Positions 7,370-16,655 of a stretch of 64,000 bases of DNA are shown in pieces. Below the pieces are notes generated by a model. It was not told where the DNA came from and searched no databases. It saw nothing but the letters and a program-made list of their open reading frames with translations. This DNA is from CAVAWX01 sp963642995 (GTDB lineage: Bacteria; Actinomycetota; Coriobacteriia; Coriobacteriales; QAMH01): the NCBI GenBank assembly GCA_963642995.1, contig CAVIIZ010000003.1:59401-123400 (forward strand), read 5' to 3'. Numbering within the stretch: the first letter of the stretch is position 1; every line of letters begins with the position of its first letter. The position numbers and the translations under genes were made by a program.

Positions 7370-8560
7370 CTAGCTTTCCGGCCCGTGCTCCACCTGGTAC
7401 TGGAATCCCGACAGCGACCCTCCGCCGAACACGCGCATGCGCTTCAGGCGCATCGGGTCGTCGCCTGCGTGGACCTGGCCGTAGACGATGGTGAAGGCCG
7501 TCTTCACCCCGTTTGCCGCAAGCGCCGACGCCGCGACGTCGGAAACGTCGCCATAGGGGTAGGCAAACGCCTCGTAGGCGCCGATGGCCTCGCGCTCCTT
7601 GTCGCAGTCGGCTTTCACGTCCTCGGCGGAAAAGTCGTAGATCGCCCCGCCCCGCCCGATGTCTTGCGTGCCGTCCTCGTGCATGGCATATGAATGCGAC
7701 TCGTAGTTCACGTAGGGGCTGGGGTTTTCCCTCACCGTCTGCGCGATGCCGTCGCGGTTGCCGATGATGAAGCCGGTGACGGGCACCCGGTATTTCTCCG
7801 CCAGGGGCTTCACCACGTCGAAGAAAGTGGAGTCTCCGTCGTCGAAGGTCAGCACGACGCTTTTGGCCGGCAGCGAGTGGGTGCCGGCGATGTAGGCGGA
7901 AAGCTCCGCGTAGGAGGGGTAGTAGTAGTCCTCCTCGACGAGCCATTGCAGTTGCGATTCGAACATCGAGGCGGGCAGGAGGTTGGCGTCTGCCTCGTCG
8001 GGCGGGTCGGCGTCCGGGTAGACGTAGTGGTACATCATCACCGAGATGCCGTCGCCGTCCCATTCGGCGCCCTCGACCACTTTCACCTTGCGCGTGGCCG
8101 TCTGGACCATGCCCTCGGCGTTTTTCGCCGTGTAGACCACCTCGTAGTCGCCGGGCGTCGAGGTGTCGGGGGTGCCCGAGGCTTGCACGCCGTCCGAGAT
8201 GTCGCCTTCCTCTGCGTCGCGCGCGTCGCATCCGCCCTCGACGTAGGGCTCGCCCAGGCGCACGATGGTCTCCGCGTCGCCGTGGACGGTCATGACGATG
8301 CGGCCTTCCGGGGCCGTGGACGCGGGCGTCTGCGCCGCGCCGCCCGCCGTGCCCGCCGTCTCGGCCGTCCCGAGGGATTTCAGCGCGATGAAGGCGGCCA
8401 GCGCCGCGAAAACGACGACGAGCGCCGCGGCGAGCGCGAAAGGCCACCTGCGCCGCCGCGCCGCGTAGGATTCCCTTCGGTAGTCTGCCGCCGAGCGGCG
8501 CTGCTGCATCTGCCGGCCGCGGCGGTCTTCCATGTCGCGCCCGCCCTCGCGTCCGTCCAT
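7370..8560 (-). CDS. Membrane-anchored polysaccharide deacetylase (NodB domain)
   Basis: A 396-residue protein: basic cytoplasmic head (~1-37), one transmembrane helix (~38-60), an Ig-like DUF5011-type domain (~100-165, with LGEPYVEGG and STPGDYEVVYTA), and a NodB carbohydrate esterase 4 domain (~172-396). NodB motif 1 is LTFDDGD, with both metal and base aspartates. Motif 2 is SHSYAMH, supplying the histidines. FAYPYGD is motif 3. The expected role is deacetylating peptidoglycan or another surface glycan outside the membrane. ATG at 8560 is chosen because GGAGG sits just before it. Another ATG at 8626 lies six bases from the expected start of transcription and would add 22 basic residues. 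It is divergent from the VanW gene. Confidence 0.85.
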   Translation of the reverse strand: MDGREGGRDMEDRRGRQMQQRRSAADYRRESYAARRRRWPFALAAALVVVFAALAAFIALKSLGTAETAGTAGGAAQTPASTAPEGRIVMTVHGDAETIVRLGEPYVEGGCDARDAEEGDISDGVQASGTPDTSTPGDYEVVYTAKNAEGMVQTATRKVKVVEGAEWDGDGISVMMYHYVYPDADPPDEADANLLPASMFESQLQWLVEEDYYYPSYAELSAYIAGTHSLPAKSVVLTFDDGDSTFFDVVKPLAEKYRVPVTGFIIGNRDGIAQTVRENPSPYVNYESHSYAMHEDGTQDIGRGGAIYDFSAEDVKADCDKEREAIGAYEAFAYPYGDVSDVAASALAANGVKTAFTIVYGQVHAGDDPMRLKRMRVFGGGSLSGFQYQVEHGPES

Positions 8561-8638
8561 GCGCCCTCCGTCTCCGCGGCCTTCGCAGCGCGTTCGTCCC
8601 GCTTTTCGCCGCCCTGTTTTCCTCATCGAGGGCGTGCA

Positions 8639-8644
8639 GTATAG
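8639..8644 (-). promoter_or_regulatory. Putative -10 (TATACT) for the deacetylase gene
   Basis: The minus strand reads GTTGCTATACTGC. The hexamer TATACT preceded by GC fits the recurrent promoter element of this window. It faces away from a similar element at 8677 for the divergent gene. Confidence 0.45.
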
Positions 8645-8676
8645 CAACAGTCGCTTTTTCTCCCCCCTCTTTTTGC

Positions 8677-8682
8677 TATAGT
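8677..8682 (+). promoter_or_regulatory. Putative -10 (TATAGT) for the vanW-like gene
   Basis: CTTTTTGCTATAGTG: a T-run, then GC, then TATAGT. This is the same layout as several other upstream regions here. The divergent -10 boxes are about 35 bases apart, so the two promoters share one regulatory region. Confidence 0.45.
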
Positions 8683-8729
8683 GCGTGAGTTATTTTGACG
8701 CCTACAAAGAGGAACGTCCCGAAAGTCCC

Positions 8730-11096
8730 ATGCCCACACGCAGGATGAACAGCGACAAGAGCAAAAACGCCTCGCGCGCGTCCGCTCCGCGCCAAAGCGC
8801 GCGTTTGCGCACGGGCGCGTCTTCGCCGCGCGCCGCCCGGCCCGCGCCCGCCTCGCGTCAGCGCAGCGCCTCGGAAACGGGGCGCCAGTCCCGCGTGCCA
8901 AGCCGCCGCAACGCAACGGCAAGCCGGCCTCGCAACGCGTCCGGCCGCCTCGACCCGCGCCCCGCCCGGCCCGCGTCCGCCTCGCGCATGTCCGCGGGCA
9001 CGCGCACCGCCCCGTCTTGCGGCGCGAGCTCCCGCAGCCGGCGTCCGGGCGGTTCGCGTTTCATCCGCCTCGCCAACGCCCACCCGCGCATCGTCTGGCC
9101 CCTCGCCGCCATCGTGGCGGTCCTCTTGGCCATCGTGGTCGTCGACTTGGCCGTCTCGATGGGCAAGGTGCACCCCGGGGTGAAGGTCCAGGGCGTCGAC
9201 GTGGGCGGCCTCACGCGCGACGAGGCGGTCTCGCGCATAGAAGAGCAGCTCAAGCCGCGCCTGAACGAGACGACGATAGCGCTTTACAAAGACGAGGCGA
9301 CGGCGAGAAACGACGGCGCCCAGCTGGCCGGCGCCGTCTCGAACGGCGCGCACGCGGCCTCTGCGGCCGAGTCCGGCGAAGACGTCACCTCCGAGCAAGG
9401 CGCCCGGGAGACCACCGGCGTGGACAGCGACGGCGACGGCACCGACGACCGCTGGAACGTCACGGCCTCCACCGTCGGCGCGGCGTTGGACTCCCAAAAG
9501 CTCGCCGACGAGGCCTTCGCGCAAGGGCGCAGCTGGCCGTTTTTCACCGAGCGCATCGACGCCGCGATGGGCAAGACCGACATCCCCGCCTCCATCACCT
9601 GCAACTCCGACCTGCTCTCGGACCTGTGCACGGAGATGAACTCCGCCATCGGCACCGAGATCGTCGACTACACGGTGAACGTCGAAGACGGCAAGGCCTC
9701 CATATCCGAAGGGCACGACGGCCGCTCTGTGGACGAGGGCGCCCTGACGAAGAACATGTGCGCCGCCTTCTTCGACGCCGCCGCGCCCGCGACGACCATC
9801 CCCATGCAGACCTCTGCCGTGCACATCACGCGCGCGACGGCCGAGAAGGTGCTCGCGCAGGTGCAAGACGCGCTCTCGCAGCCCTTCACCGTCTCCTACA
9901 ACGACAAGTCCTGGACCTTGGACGCCGCCACGATAGGCTCGCTCGTGGGCCAGCGGGTGCTCTCGCCTGCCGAGGTGCTCGTCTTCGAGGAGAACACCCA
10001 AAAGGTCAAGCAGGTGGCAGACGGCGCCCGGGCCAGCTACGACACGAGCACCGGCACGGACGCGAGCGGGTATGTCTTGCAGGCCTACATCGACCAGGAC
10101 AAGGCGGATGCGCACATAGTCGGCCTTTTGGGCGACGAGGCCGAAGGCGACATGAGCAACGCGAGCTTCGACACGAGCAGCGGCACGCCCCGGATCGTGG
10201 AAAGCCACGTGGGCACAGGGCCTGACCACCACAGCGCCGCCCGCGCCATGCAAGACGACCTGTTCGGCGGTGGCGCGCAGCGCAGCGTGCAGATCCAGGA
10301 GGTGGTCATCCAGCCCGAGATCAGCACCGAAGACGCGCAGAAGATGGGCATAACCGAGCGCCTCTCGTCGTGGTCGATCCCCGTGTCGGGCACGGCCGCG
10401 CGCGTGAGCAACATCAACCTCTTGTGCGACCTCATCGACGGCTCGCTCGTGAAGCCGGGCGCCACCTGGTCGTTCAACGCGACGACAGGCGAGCGCACCG
10501 AGGCAAAGGGCTTCCAGAAGGCGCCCGTCATAGTGAACGGCGCCCATGAAGACCAGCTGGGCGGCGGCGTGTGCCAGGTGGCCACCTGCGTCTACAACGC
10601 GGCGTGCTACGCGGGCCTGGGCATAGAGAGCCGCGTGAACCACTCCTTCTACATCTCCACCTACGACGACGAGGGCTTTGCCGACGCGACCGTCTCGTGG
10701 CCGCAGCCGGATTTCGCCTTCGTGAACGACATGGACAACTGGGTCTTGCTCACGGCCAGCGCCGCTTCCGGCTCGGTGCGCGTCTCCTTGTGGGGCACGA
10801 AGGACGGGCGGACCGTCACCTGCGAGCGCGGCGAATGGCAAGACGGCGAGAAGTACCAAAAGATTCGCCAGGAGGACCCGACGCTGGCCGCCGGCGTGAC
10901 GGAGCAGACGCAAAGCGGCGTGGACGGCCGCAAGATAAAGATCCACTACCTGGTGAAGTCGGCGAGCGGCGAGACGTTGCACGACATCACGTTCAACTCC
11001 GAGTACGTCCCGCAAAACGAGATCACGAAGGTGGGCACGAGCACGGACGCGAACGCGGCGAAAAGCGTCGCGGAGGCGAAATCGCGCAGCTCCTGA
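8730..11096 (+). CDS. VanW family protein with peptidoglycan-binding-like domains
   Basis: A 788-residue envelope protein. The first ~115 residues are a Ser/Arg/Pro-rich cytoplasmic tail. One transmembrane helix follows (~123-148, ending before GKVHPGVKVQGVDVGG). The middle (~150-540) matches the repeated putative peptidoglycan-binding region normally found ahead of VanW (signature VDVGGLTRDEA). The VanW domain spans about 546-700, with VSNINLLCDLIDGS, GGGVCQVATCVYNA and NHSFYISTYDDEG. VanW proteins occur in vancomycin-resistance clusters but are widespread in Gram-positives. Their reaction is not established, and the family alone does not imply resistance. The ATG at 8730 is chosen over a GTG at 8685 because the latter sits only three bases after the putative -10. 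The ribosome site is weak. Confidence 0.85.
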   Translation: MPTRRMNSDKSKNASRASAPRQSARLRTGASSPRAARPAPASRQRSASETGRQSRVPSRRNATASRPRNASGRLDPRPARPASASRMSAGTRTAPSCGASSRSRRPGGSRFIRLANAHPRIVWPLAAIVAVLLAIVVVDLAVSMGKVHPGVKVQGVDVGGLTRDEAVSRIEEQLKPRLNETTIALYKDEATARNDGAQLAGAVSNGAHAASAAESGEDVTSEQGARETTGVDSDGDGTDDRWNVTASTVGAALDSQKLADEAFAQGRSWPFFTERIDAAMGKTDIPASITCNSDLLSDLCTEMNSAIGTEIVDYTVNVEDGKASISEGHDGRSVDEGALTKNMCAAFFDAAAPATTIPMQTSAVHITRATAEKVLAQVQDALSQPFTVSYNDKSWTLDAATIGSLVGQRVLSPAEVLVFEENTQKVKQVADGARASYDTSTGTDASGYVLQAYIDQDKADAHIVGLLGDEAEGDMSNASFDTSSGTPRIVESHVGTGPDHHSAARAMQDDLFGGGAQRSVQIQEVVIQPEISTEDAQKMGITERLSSWSIPVSGTAARVSNINLLCDLIDGSLVKPGATWSFNATTGERTEAKGFQKAPVIVNGAHEDQLGGGVCQVATCVYNAACYAGLGIESRVNHSFYISTYDDEGFADATVSWPQPDFAFVNDMDNWVLLTASAASGSVRVSLWGTKDGRTVTCERGEWQDGEKYQKIRQEDPTLAAGVTEQTQSGVDGRKIKIHYLVKSASGETLHDITFNSEYVPQNEITKVGTSTDANAAKSVAEAKSRSS

Positions 11097-11219
11097 GGCA
11101 CGCGTTCGCGCACGGAGCCGTCCCGGCGGATCCGCGCGCCCTTGCGCTGCATGCACACGGCCCCGCATGGTTTGCATGCGGGTTGCCACCCCGAGAGGAC
11201 ACGGAAAACGGAGGCACAC

Positions 11220-12521
11220 ATGGCGTTTCAAGACGAGATATGCCGCATGGACGAAGGCGAGCTCGCCGCTTTGCAGCTCTACCGGCTGAAGCGCACCCTG
11301 CGCGTCTGCTACGAGAAGATCCCCTTCTACCGCAAGGCCTTCGACGAAGCCGGTTTCGCGCCGGGCGATCTGAAGAGCCTCGACGACCTGCGCGCCGTGC
11401 CCTTCACCACCAAGCAAGACATGCGCGACGCGTTCCCCTACGGGCTCTTTGCCGTCGAGCCTGCCAAGGTGAAGGAGATCCACATGTCCTCCGGCACCAC
11501 CGGCGTGGCAACGGTCTCGGGATACACCGATCACGACCTGCGCATATGGGGCGATTGCTTCGGGCGCGGCATCGACTACGCGGGCGGCACGGCAGACGAC
11601 GTGCTCCACGTGTGCTACGGGTACGGCCTGTTCACCGGCGGCCTGGGCGCCCACTACGGCGCGCTTGCCACCGGCGCGACCGTCATCCCCATGTCGGCCG
11701 GCAACACGAAGCGCCAGATATCGGTGCTGCGCAACATGGGCAGCACCATCATCGCGTGCACCCCGAGCTATGCCATGCACATCGCCGACACGGCCATCGA
11801 GATGGGGTTGGACCCCACGGTGGACTTCCCGAAGCTGCGCGCGGGCATACACGGCGCCGAGGCGTTCTCGGACAGCTTCCGCGCGAATTTGGAGGAAAAG
11901 CTCGGCATAAAGGTCTACGACGTCTACGGCCTGACCGAGACCATGGGGCCGGGCGTGGCCATGGAATGCGCCTGCCAAAACGGCCTGCATGTGGCCGAGG
12001 ACCACTTCTACGCCGAGATCCTCGACCCCAAGACGCACGAGCCCGTGCCGGATGGGGAGTGGGGCGAGCTGGTCTTGACGACGCTGGACAAGGAGGCCTC
12101 GCCGGTGGTGCGCTACCGCACGCGCGACATCACCCGCATCATGCCGGGCGCCTGCGCATGCGGGCGCACCCACCGCAGGATCGACCGGCTGCACGGACGC
12201 ACCGACGACATGATGATCATCCGCGGGGTGAACGTCTTCCCCAGCCAGATCGAAGACATCGCCTCGGGTTTCGCCGAGATAGCCGATTGGTACCAGATCG
12301 AGCTCACGCGCGAGAAGGGCATGGACGTCGCCACGATGAAGGTCGAGACGGCGCCGGGTTTCCCCATCGACGAGGTGCGCCGCATCGAGGGGCTGCAGGC
12401 GGCTTTGCGCGACGCGTTGAAGGCAGAGCTCAACATCCAGATACGGGTGAAGATCGTGGAGCCGCACAGCATCGCGCGCTCCGAGGGCAAGGCCGTGCGC
12501 ATCGTGGACATGCGCGAATAG
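11220..12521 (+). CDS. paaK: Phenylacetate-CoA ligase (PaaK family)
   Basis: A 433-residue AMP-forming ligase of PaaK length. It carries the ATP-binding loop MSSGTTGVAT (~residue 91), YGLTETMG (~235), RYRTRDIT with the conserved Asp, and the C-terminal hinge GVNVFPSQIE. The family activates phenylacetate and related aryl acids to CoA thioesters, or works in reverse on the thioester to conserve energy as ATP. In anaerobes PaaK homologues usually accompany indolepyruvate:ferredoxin oxidoreductase, which lies 7 kb downstream. An ACT-domain gene follows directly, a common partner. Start ATG at 11220 has GGAGG upstream. The 123 bases before it show nothing else. Confidence 0.9.
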   Translation: MAFQDEICRMDEGELAALQLYRLKRTLRVCYEKIPFYRKAFDEAGFAPGDLKSLDDLRAVPFTTKQDMRDAFPYGLFAVEPAKVKEIHMSSGTTGVATVSGYTDHDLRIWGDCFGRGIDYAGGTADDVLHVCYGYGLFTGGLGAHYGALATGATVIPMSAGNTKRQISVLRNMGSTIIACTPSYAMHIADTAIEMGLDPTVDFPKLRAGIHGAEAFSDSFRANLEEKLGIKVYDVYGLTETMGPGVAMECACQNGLHVAEDHFYAEILDPKTHEPVPDGEWGELVLTTLDKEASPVVRYRTRDITRIMPGACACGRTHRRIDRLHGRTDDMMIIRGVNVFPSQIEDIASGFAEIADWYQIELTREKGMDVATMKVETAPGFPIDEVRRIEGLQAALRDALKAELNIQIRVKIVEPHSIARSEGKAVRIVDMRE

Positions 12522-12627
12522 GCGGCCGTGCAGGACGGGTGAAAGGGCGCGCGCGGCGCGCAGGCGAAAGGCAAGCAAGCGGCGGGCAAGCGCACGGGCG
12601 TGCGCGAGAAGCGAGGAGGATGCGACG

Positions 12628-13044
12628 ATGATCGAGCAGTTGACCGTCTTCATCGAAAACGAGACGGGGCGCCTGACCGCGCTCACGCGGGCGCTTGGAG
12701 ACGCGCAGGTGAACATGCGCGCGCTGGTGGTGGCCGACACGAGCGAGTACGGCGTCGTGCGCATCATCTGCGACGACCCGAAACGCGGCAAGGACGCCTT
12801 GTCCGAGGCGGGGTTTCGGGCGAGTTGCGCCGAGGTGGTGGCCGTCGAGGTGCCCGATCGCGCGGGAGGGCTGGCGCAGGTGCTGGCCGCGCTCGACGAC
12901 GCGCGGATAGGCGTCGAGTACGGGTACTGCTTCACGGGCGCGCAAGGCGCGGCGCTCGTGGCATTGAAGGCGGCGCCCGAGGCCCAAGACGCGCTTTCGG
13001 GCGCGGGGTTTGCCGTGCTGTCCCAAGAGGAGCTTTCCCGATGA
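12628..13044 (+). CDS. Tandem ACT-domain protein
   Basis: A 138-residue protein made of two ACT domains (about 1-68 and 70-138), starting MIEQLTVFIENETGRL. No enzyme domain is present. ACT pairs bind amino acids and regulate partner enzymes. Proteins like this commonly sit beside paaK or indolepyruvate oxidoreductase genes, so sensing an aromatic amino acid or aryl acid is a fair inference. GAGGAGG precedes the ATG. The stop overlaps the next start (ATGA). Confidence 0.85.
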   Translation: MIEQLTVFIENETGRLTALTRALGDAQVNMRALVVADTSEYGVVRIICDDPKRGKDALSEAGFRASCAEVVAVEVPDRAGGLAQVLAALDDARIGVEYGYCFTGAQGAALVALKAAPEAQDALSGAGFAVLSQEELSR

Positions 13045-14459
13045 AAGCCGCGGCGCCTGCAAGGCCCGGCCGCCCGGCCCGCGCGGCCTGCGCACGCGCC
13101 GGGCGGCGCTTTTGCGGTGCGCGGCGCCTTCTCGCCGGCGCCGTTTCGGCCGCGGCCCTCTCGTGCGCGCTCGGGGTTTTCGCTTCCTGCCTTTGCGCGG
13201 CGCCCGCGCATGCCGACATATTCGGCTCGGACCTCATAGGCTCCACGAGCGTCTCGGACCGCAGCCTCACGGTCTCGGAGGTGCCCACGCTCGACTGCAC
13301 CTACGGCATCCTGTGCGACGCCGACGGCAACGTCTTGTGGTCGCGCTCCAGCTCGAGCAAGACGGCGATGGCCTCGATCACCAAGGTGATGACGGCCGTC
13401 GTGGCCTTGGAGAGCACGAGCGCGGACGCGCGCTTCACCGTCTCGCACGCGGCTGCGACGGTGGGGGAGTCGTCTGCCGGGCTGGTGGAGGGCTCGTCGA
13501 TGAGCCTCGAGGACCTCTTGAAGGCCTTGCTCGTGCACTCCGGCAACGACGCCGGCGTGACCATCGCGGAAGGCGTCGCGGGCAGCATGGACGCCTTCGT
13601 CGCCCGGATGAACGAGAAGGCCGCGCAGCTGGGCTTGAAGAACACGCACTACACGAACGCGCACGGCCTCGACAACGCCGAGCACTACTCGACGGCCGAG
13701 GACATCTGCGTGCTGTCGCGCTACGCGATGAGAAACGAGACCTTCCGCTCCATCGTGCGCGAGCCGTCTGTGCGCGTCGTCTCCGGCGGCAAGGACATGA
13801 CCTACCCGTCCTCGAACGTGCTCGTGCAGGAATGGGACGAGTGCGTGGGCGTGAAGACCGGCTACACGAACAACGCGGGCTTTTGCCTGGCCTCGGCCGC
13901 CTCCAGGGACGGCCGGGAGCTCTACGCCGTCGTCTTGGGCTGCTCGAACGCGGCCACCCGCTTCACCGACTCGTACAAGATACTCACCTGGGGCTTCGAC
14001 CACTACCGCAGCGTGCAGCTGGCCTCGGCCTCGGACGTGCTCGTCGACGCGCCCGTGAGCGCCTACCTCGACCGCACGGTGAAAGCCGGCGTCGCCGAGG
14101 ACACGAGCGCGCAGATCCTCGACTACAACGGCGACGTCTCGGTGGACATGCACCTGCGCGACCTGCCCGACGGGGTGGACGCCGGCGAGGAGGTGGGCAC
14201 CGTCACCTGGCGGCAAGGCGAGTTCGTGGTGTGCTCGGCGCCGCTCGTGGCAAAGGAGAGCGTGGGCAGCCCGCTGGCGCCGCAGGCCGTGCTCACGGCC
14301 GCCATGCGCCTCGTGGGGGTTTTCACGGGCGACGACTGCGTGGCCCAAAGCGTCGCGCACGCGAGCGCGCTGCCCGTGGAGCGCGCCGAGAACCTGACCG
14401 GCCGCATCGACTCCAGGCTCGAGACCGACGTCACGCGGCTGGCCTTCGAGCAGGCCTGA
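13041..14459 (+). CDS. D-alanyl-D-alanine carboxypeptidase (peptidase S11)
   Basis: A 472-residue exported penicillin-binding protein of the DacA type. A long Ala/Arg-rich signal peptide (~1-53) ends in APAHA. The catalytic SITK tetrad motif lies at ~112, SGN at ~167 and KTG in VGVKTGYT at ~272, all in normal order and spacing. A C-terminal extension of ~100 residues fits the beta-rich PBP5 C-terminal domain. It trims the terminal D-Ala of peptidoglycan stem peptides outside the membrane. The ATG overlaps the ACT gene stop and GAGGAG lies upstream, so it is translated from the same message although its job differs. Confidence 0.92.
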   Translation: MKAAAPARPGRPARAACARAGRRFCGARRLLAGAVSAAALSCALGVFASCLCAAPAHADIFGSDLIGSTSVSDRSLTVSEVPTLDCTYGILCDADGNVLWSRSSSSKTAMASITKVMTAVVALESTSADARFTVSHAAATVGESSAGLVEGSSMSLEDLLKALLVHSGNDAGVTIAEGVAGSMDAFVARMNEKAAQLGLKNTHYTNAHGLDNAEHYSTAEDICVLSRYAMRNETFRSIVREPSVRVVSGGKDMTYPSSNVLVQEWDECVGVKTGYTNNAGFCLASAASRDGRELYAVVLGCSNAATRFTDSYKILTWGFDHYRSVQLASASDVLVDAPVSAYLDRTVKAGVAEDTSAQILDYNGDVSVDMHLRDLPDGVDAGEEVGTVTWRQGEFVVCSAPLVAKESVGSPLAPQAVLTAAMRLVGVFTGDDCVAQSVAHASALPVERAENLTGRIDSRLETDVTRLAFEQA

Positions 14460-14522
14460 GGATTTCGCGGGCTTTCCCCTCGTGCGTGAGCGCGATTTCG
14501 CCTCCGCATGCGCCTTACGTGC

Positions 14523-14528
14523 TAGAAT
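14523..14528 (+). promoter_or_regulatory. Putative -10 (TAGAAT) for the FHA/NlpC genes
   Basis: TGCTAGAATCG, with an extended TG and GC before the hexamer, 45 bases before the FHA gene start. No clear -35. Confidence 0.4.
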
Positions 14529-14572
14529 CGACGGCTACGATAGATTCCGGCCACGGGAAAGGCGGACGCCAG

Positions 14573-15046
14573 ATGGACGACAGCACGGCCACATGCCCCA
14601 TATGCGGCGAGTCCCTGCAGCCCCAGGCGGGCGAGTGCCCGCGCTGCGGCTTCAAGCTCGTGGGGAAGACCCAGGCCTTCGCCCCGGTGGACGCGCATGG
14701 CGCCGCCGCCGTCTCGCAGCAGGCCGAGCCCGACACGGTGCCGGCGCTGGAGGTGCTGAAAGGCCCGTATGCCGGCGAGAGCTTCCGCATGGGCCTCGGC
14801 GATTTCACCATCGGACGCGACCCGTCTTGCGACCTCTTCCTCTCGAACATGACCGTCTCGCGCCATCACGCGACCATCCACGTCGACGCTTCCGGCGCGA
14901 CCATCTCCGACGAGGGGTCGCTCAACGGCACCTGGGTGGACGGCAAGGTGGTCGAGCGCGCGCCGCTCGTACCCGGCACGAACGTGCAGATAGGCACTTT
15001 CGACATGGTCTACGTGCACGCCCCCTCTCCGCGAAAGGGGGCCTGA
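14573..15046 (+). CDS. Zinc-ribbon plus FHA-domain protein
   Basis: A 157-residue cytoplasmic protein. An N-terminal zinc ribbon (CPICGES then CPRCGFK) precedes an FHA domain (~60-150). The FHA phosphothreonine-binding residues are intact: IGRDPSCDLFL, then VSRHHATI, then GSLNGTWVDG. FHA domains read threonine phosphorylation, and in actinobacteria they often serve Ser/Thr kinases that control wall growth. Here the gene lies between a D,D-carboxypeptidase and two NlpC/P60 hydrolases, which supports a link to wall regulation. No kinase is in the window. The start codon has only a weak ribosome site. Confidence 0.85.
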   Translation: MDDSTATCPICGESLQPQAGECPRCGFKLVGKTQAFAPVDAHGAAAVSQQAEPDTVPALEVLKGPYAGESFRMGLGDFTIGRDPSCDLFLSNMTVSRHHATIHVDASGATISDEGSLNGTWVDGKVVERAPLVPGTNVQIGTFDMVYVHAPSPRKGA

Positions 15047-15057
15047 GCGAAGCGCCG

Positions 15058-16479
15058 ATGCGGTTGCCTTGCGCACATAGGGCGGCGGGGGGAAAGGGCG
15101 TGCGCGCCCGTTTCCGCGCGGCGTTTCGCGTGGGTCTCGCGCTCGTCTTGGCCTGCGCGTTCTCGCTGCCGCCGGTTGCCGCCCACGCCGCAAAGGACAG
15201 CTCGTCTGCCACGGCGGCGCAAAAGGAAGGCTCCGCGGGCTCGGCGAAGGACCCCACGGCCAAAAAGGGCGGCGCGGATTCCCCGGCGTCTGATCCGGCG
15301 TCTGAAACGGAGGGAGAAGGCGCGACGGGCGGCGCCGAGGAGGCGGGAGACGCGCGGCAATCCCCGGATGCGGCCGGTGCGGACGGCGCGCAGCCCGAGG
15401 CGCAGGAAAGCGTGCAAGAACAGCTCTCCGACGACATGCCCGCCGAGGAGCGCGAGGCCAAGCTCAAGGCGGAGGCCGAGAGCCTGAAGGGCAAGGCCGA
15501 CCAGGCCGCGTCGCGCCTGACCGAGCTGGCGGGCAGCTTGGAGACTTCCTACGAGGACCTCAACCAGGTGAACCGCGACCTTGCCGACACTCAAAACGAG
15601 ATCGCGGCCCTGGAGCAAAAGCTCGACGAGACCAAAAAGCGCCTCGACGAGGCGAAGACCGCGCTGGGCGCCACGGCAAAGGAGATGTATCGCACGGGCG
15701 GAGAGAGCAGCTTCATCTCCGTGCTGCTGGGCTCGACGGACTTCGACGCCTTCGTCTCGAACGCCTTCTTGCTGGGCAAGGTGGCAAGCGGCTGGGAGAG
15801 CGTCATCAACGAGGCCGGCGAGCTGTCGCGCGCCTACGCCAACCAGAAAAACCTGCTGTCCACGGCGCAGAAAAAGCAAAGCGCCCTGCAGCTGGAGGCC
15901 ACGAAGAAAGGCGTCGCCGTCGCGTTGGCCATGTCGGACCAGTCGACGCTGCTGGAAAACCTCGACTCGTCCACGCTGGAGAAGGCCCGCGAGCTCGACG
16001 GGGTCACGGGTGGCAACTACGCGGCCTCCGTCGGCACGCACACGGGCGCCATCTCGGACGCCTTGTCGGCAAGCGAGAGCTGGTACAGCAACGCGGGCGA
16101 CTCCACCAGCAGGGAGGGGTCGCACCCGGCCGCCGTCGAGATAGCGCGCCGGTATCTGGGCGTGCCCTATGTGTGGGCCGGCGCCTCGCCCTCCGGCGGC
16201 TTTGACTGCTCGGGGCTGGTGCTCTACGTCTACGCGCAGCTCGGCATCGACTTGCCGCATTTCGCCCGCTCCCAATACGAGTGCGGCCAGCACATCGCCT
16301 ACAGCGCCCTCATGCCGGGCGACCTCGTGTTTTTCGGCAGCAGCGTCGAGACCATCCACCATGTGGGCATCTACATCGGCGACGGCCAGTTCATCCACGC
16401 GCCGCAGACCGGCGACGTGGTGAAGATCTCGAACCTCTCGGCCAGAAGCGACCTCATAGGCGCGTGCCGCCCGTTCTAG
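15058..16479 (+). CDS. Secreted NlpC/P60 peptidoglycan hydrolase with coiled coil
   Basis: A 473-residue exported protein: signal peptide (~1-42, ending AHA), an acidic Ala/Glu-rich linker, a long coiled coil (~140-320), and a C-terminal NlpC/P60 domain (~360-473). The catalytic Cys is in GGFDCSGLV (~383), one His in HHVGIYIGDG (~435) and the third residue in FIHAPQTGD (~447). The architecture matches RipA/PcsB-like D,L-endopeptidases, whose coiled coil is usually held by an FtsEX-type regulator. The ATG at 15058 is used. A GTG at 15100 with GGGGGAAAGGG upstream is a real alternative that would shorten the signal peptide. It lies 11 bases after the FHA gene. Confidence 0.88.
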   Translation: MRLPCAHRAAGGKGVRARFRAAFRVGLALVLACAFSLPPVAAHAAKDSSSATAAQKEGSAGSAKDPTAKKGGADSPASDPASETEGEGATGGAEEAGDARQSPDAAGADGAQPEAQESVQEQLSDDMPAEEREAKLKAEAESLKGKADQAASRLTELAGSLETSYEDLNQVNRDLADTQNEIAALEQKLDETKKRLDEAKTALGATAKEMYRTGGESSFISVLLGSTDFDAFVSNAFLLGKVASGWESVINEAGELSRAYANQKNLLSTAQKKQSALQLEATKKGVAVALAMSDQSTLLENLDSSTLEKARELDGVTGGNYAASVGTHTGAISDALSASESWYSNAGDSTSREGSHPAAVEIARRYLGVPYVWAGASPSGGFDCSGLVLYVYAQLGIDLPHFARSQYECGQHIAYSALMPGDLVFFGSSVETIHHVGIYIGDGQFIHAPQTGDVVKISNLSARSDLIGACRPF

Positions 16480-16655
16480 GGCCTGCGCCGCGCCCGCCGT
16501 CCGGCTCCCGCGTCCTTTCGCCGCTCCTTGCACCTGCCCTCTTTCGCGCCGCCCGCCTTTCGCGCCCCTTGCAAAAACCCGGCTTTGCGCCTAGGGTGGA
16601 GGACATGCGAAAATGATTTTCACATGCAGTGCGCCCATGTCACGGAGGCGACGAG

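Noticed and set aside
8730..11096. VanW gene as evidence of a vancomycin-resistance cluster
   Set aside because: No vanH, vanA/B ligase, vanX or two-component genes nearby; VanW-domain proteins are common in susceptible Gram-positives.
8676..14360. Very long minus-strand open frame (1894 codons)
   Set aside because: It lies opposite five well-supported + strand genes and its translation is His/Arg/Val/Gly-rich without any motif. High GC removes stop codons on the opposite strand.
16609..16621. Near-palindrome GAAAATGATTTTC before the second NlpC gene
   Set aside because: Too short and imperfect to call an operator on its own; mentioned only in the gene entry.
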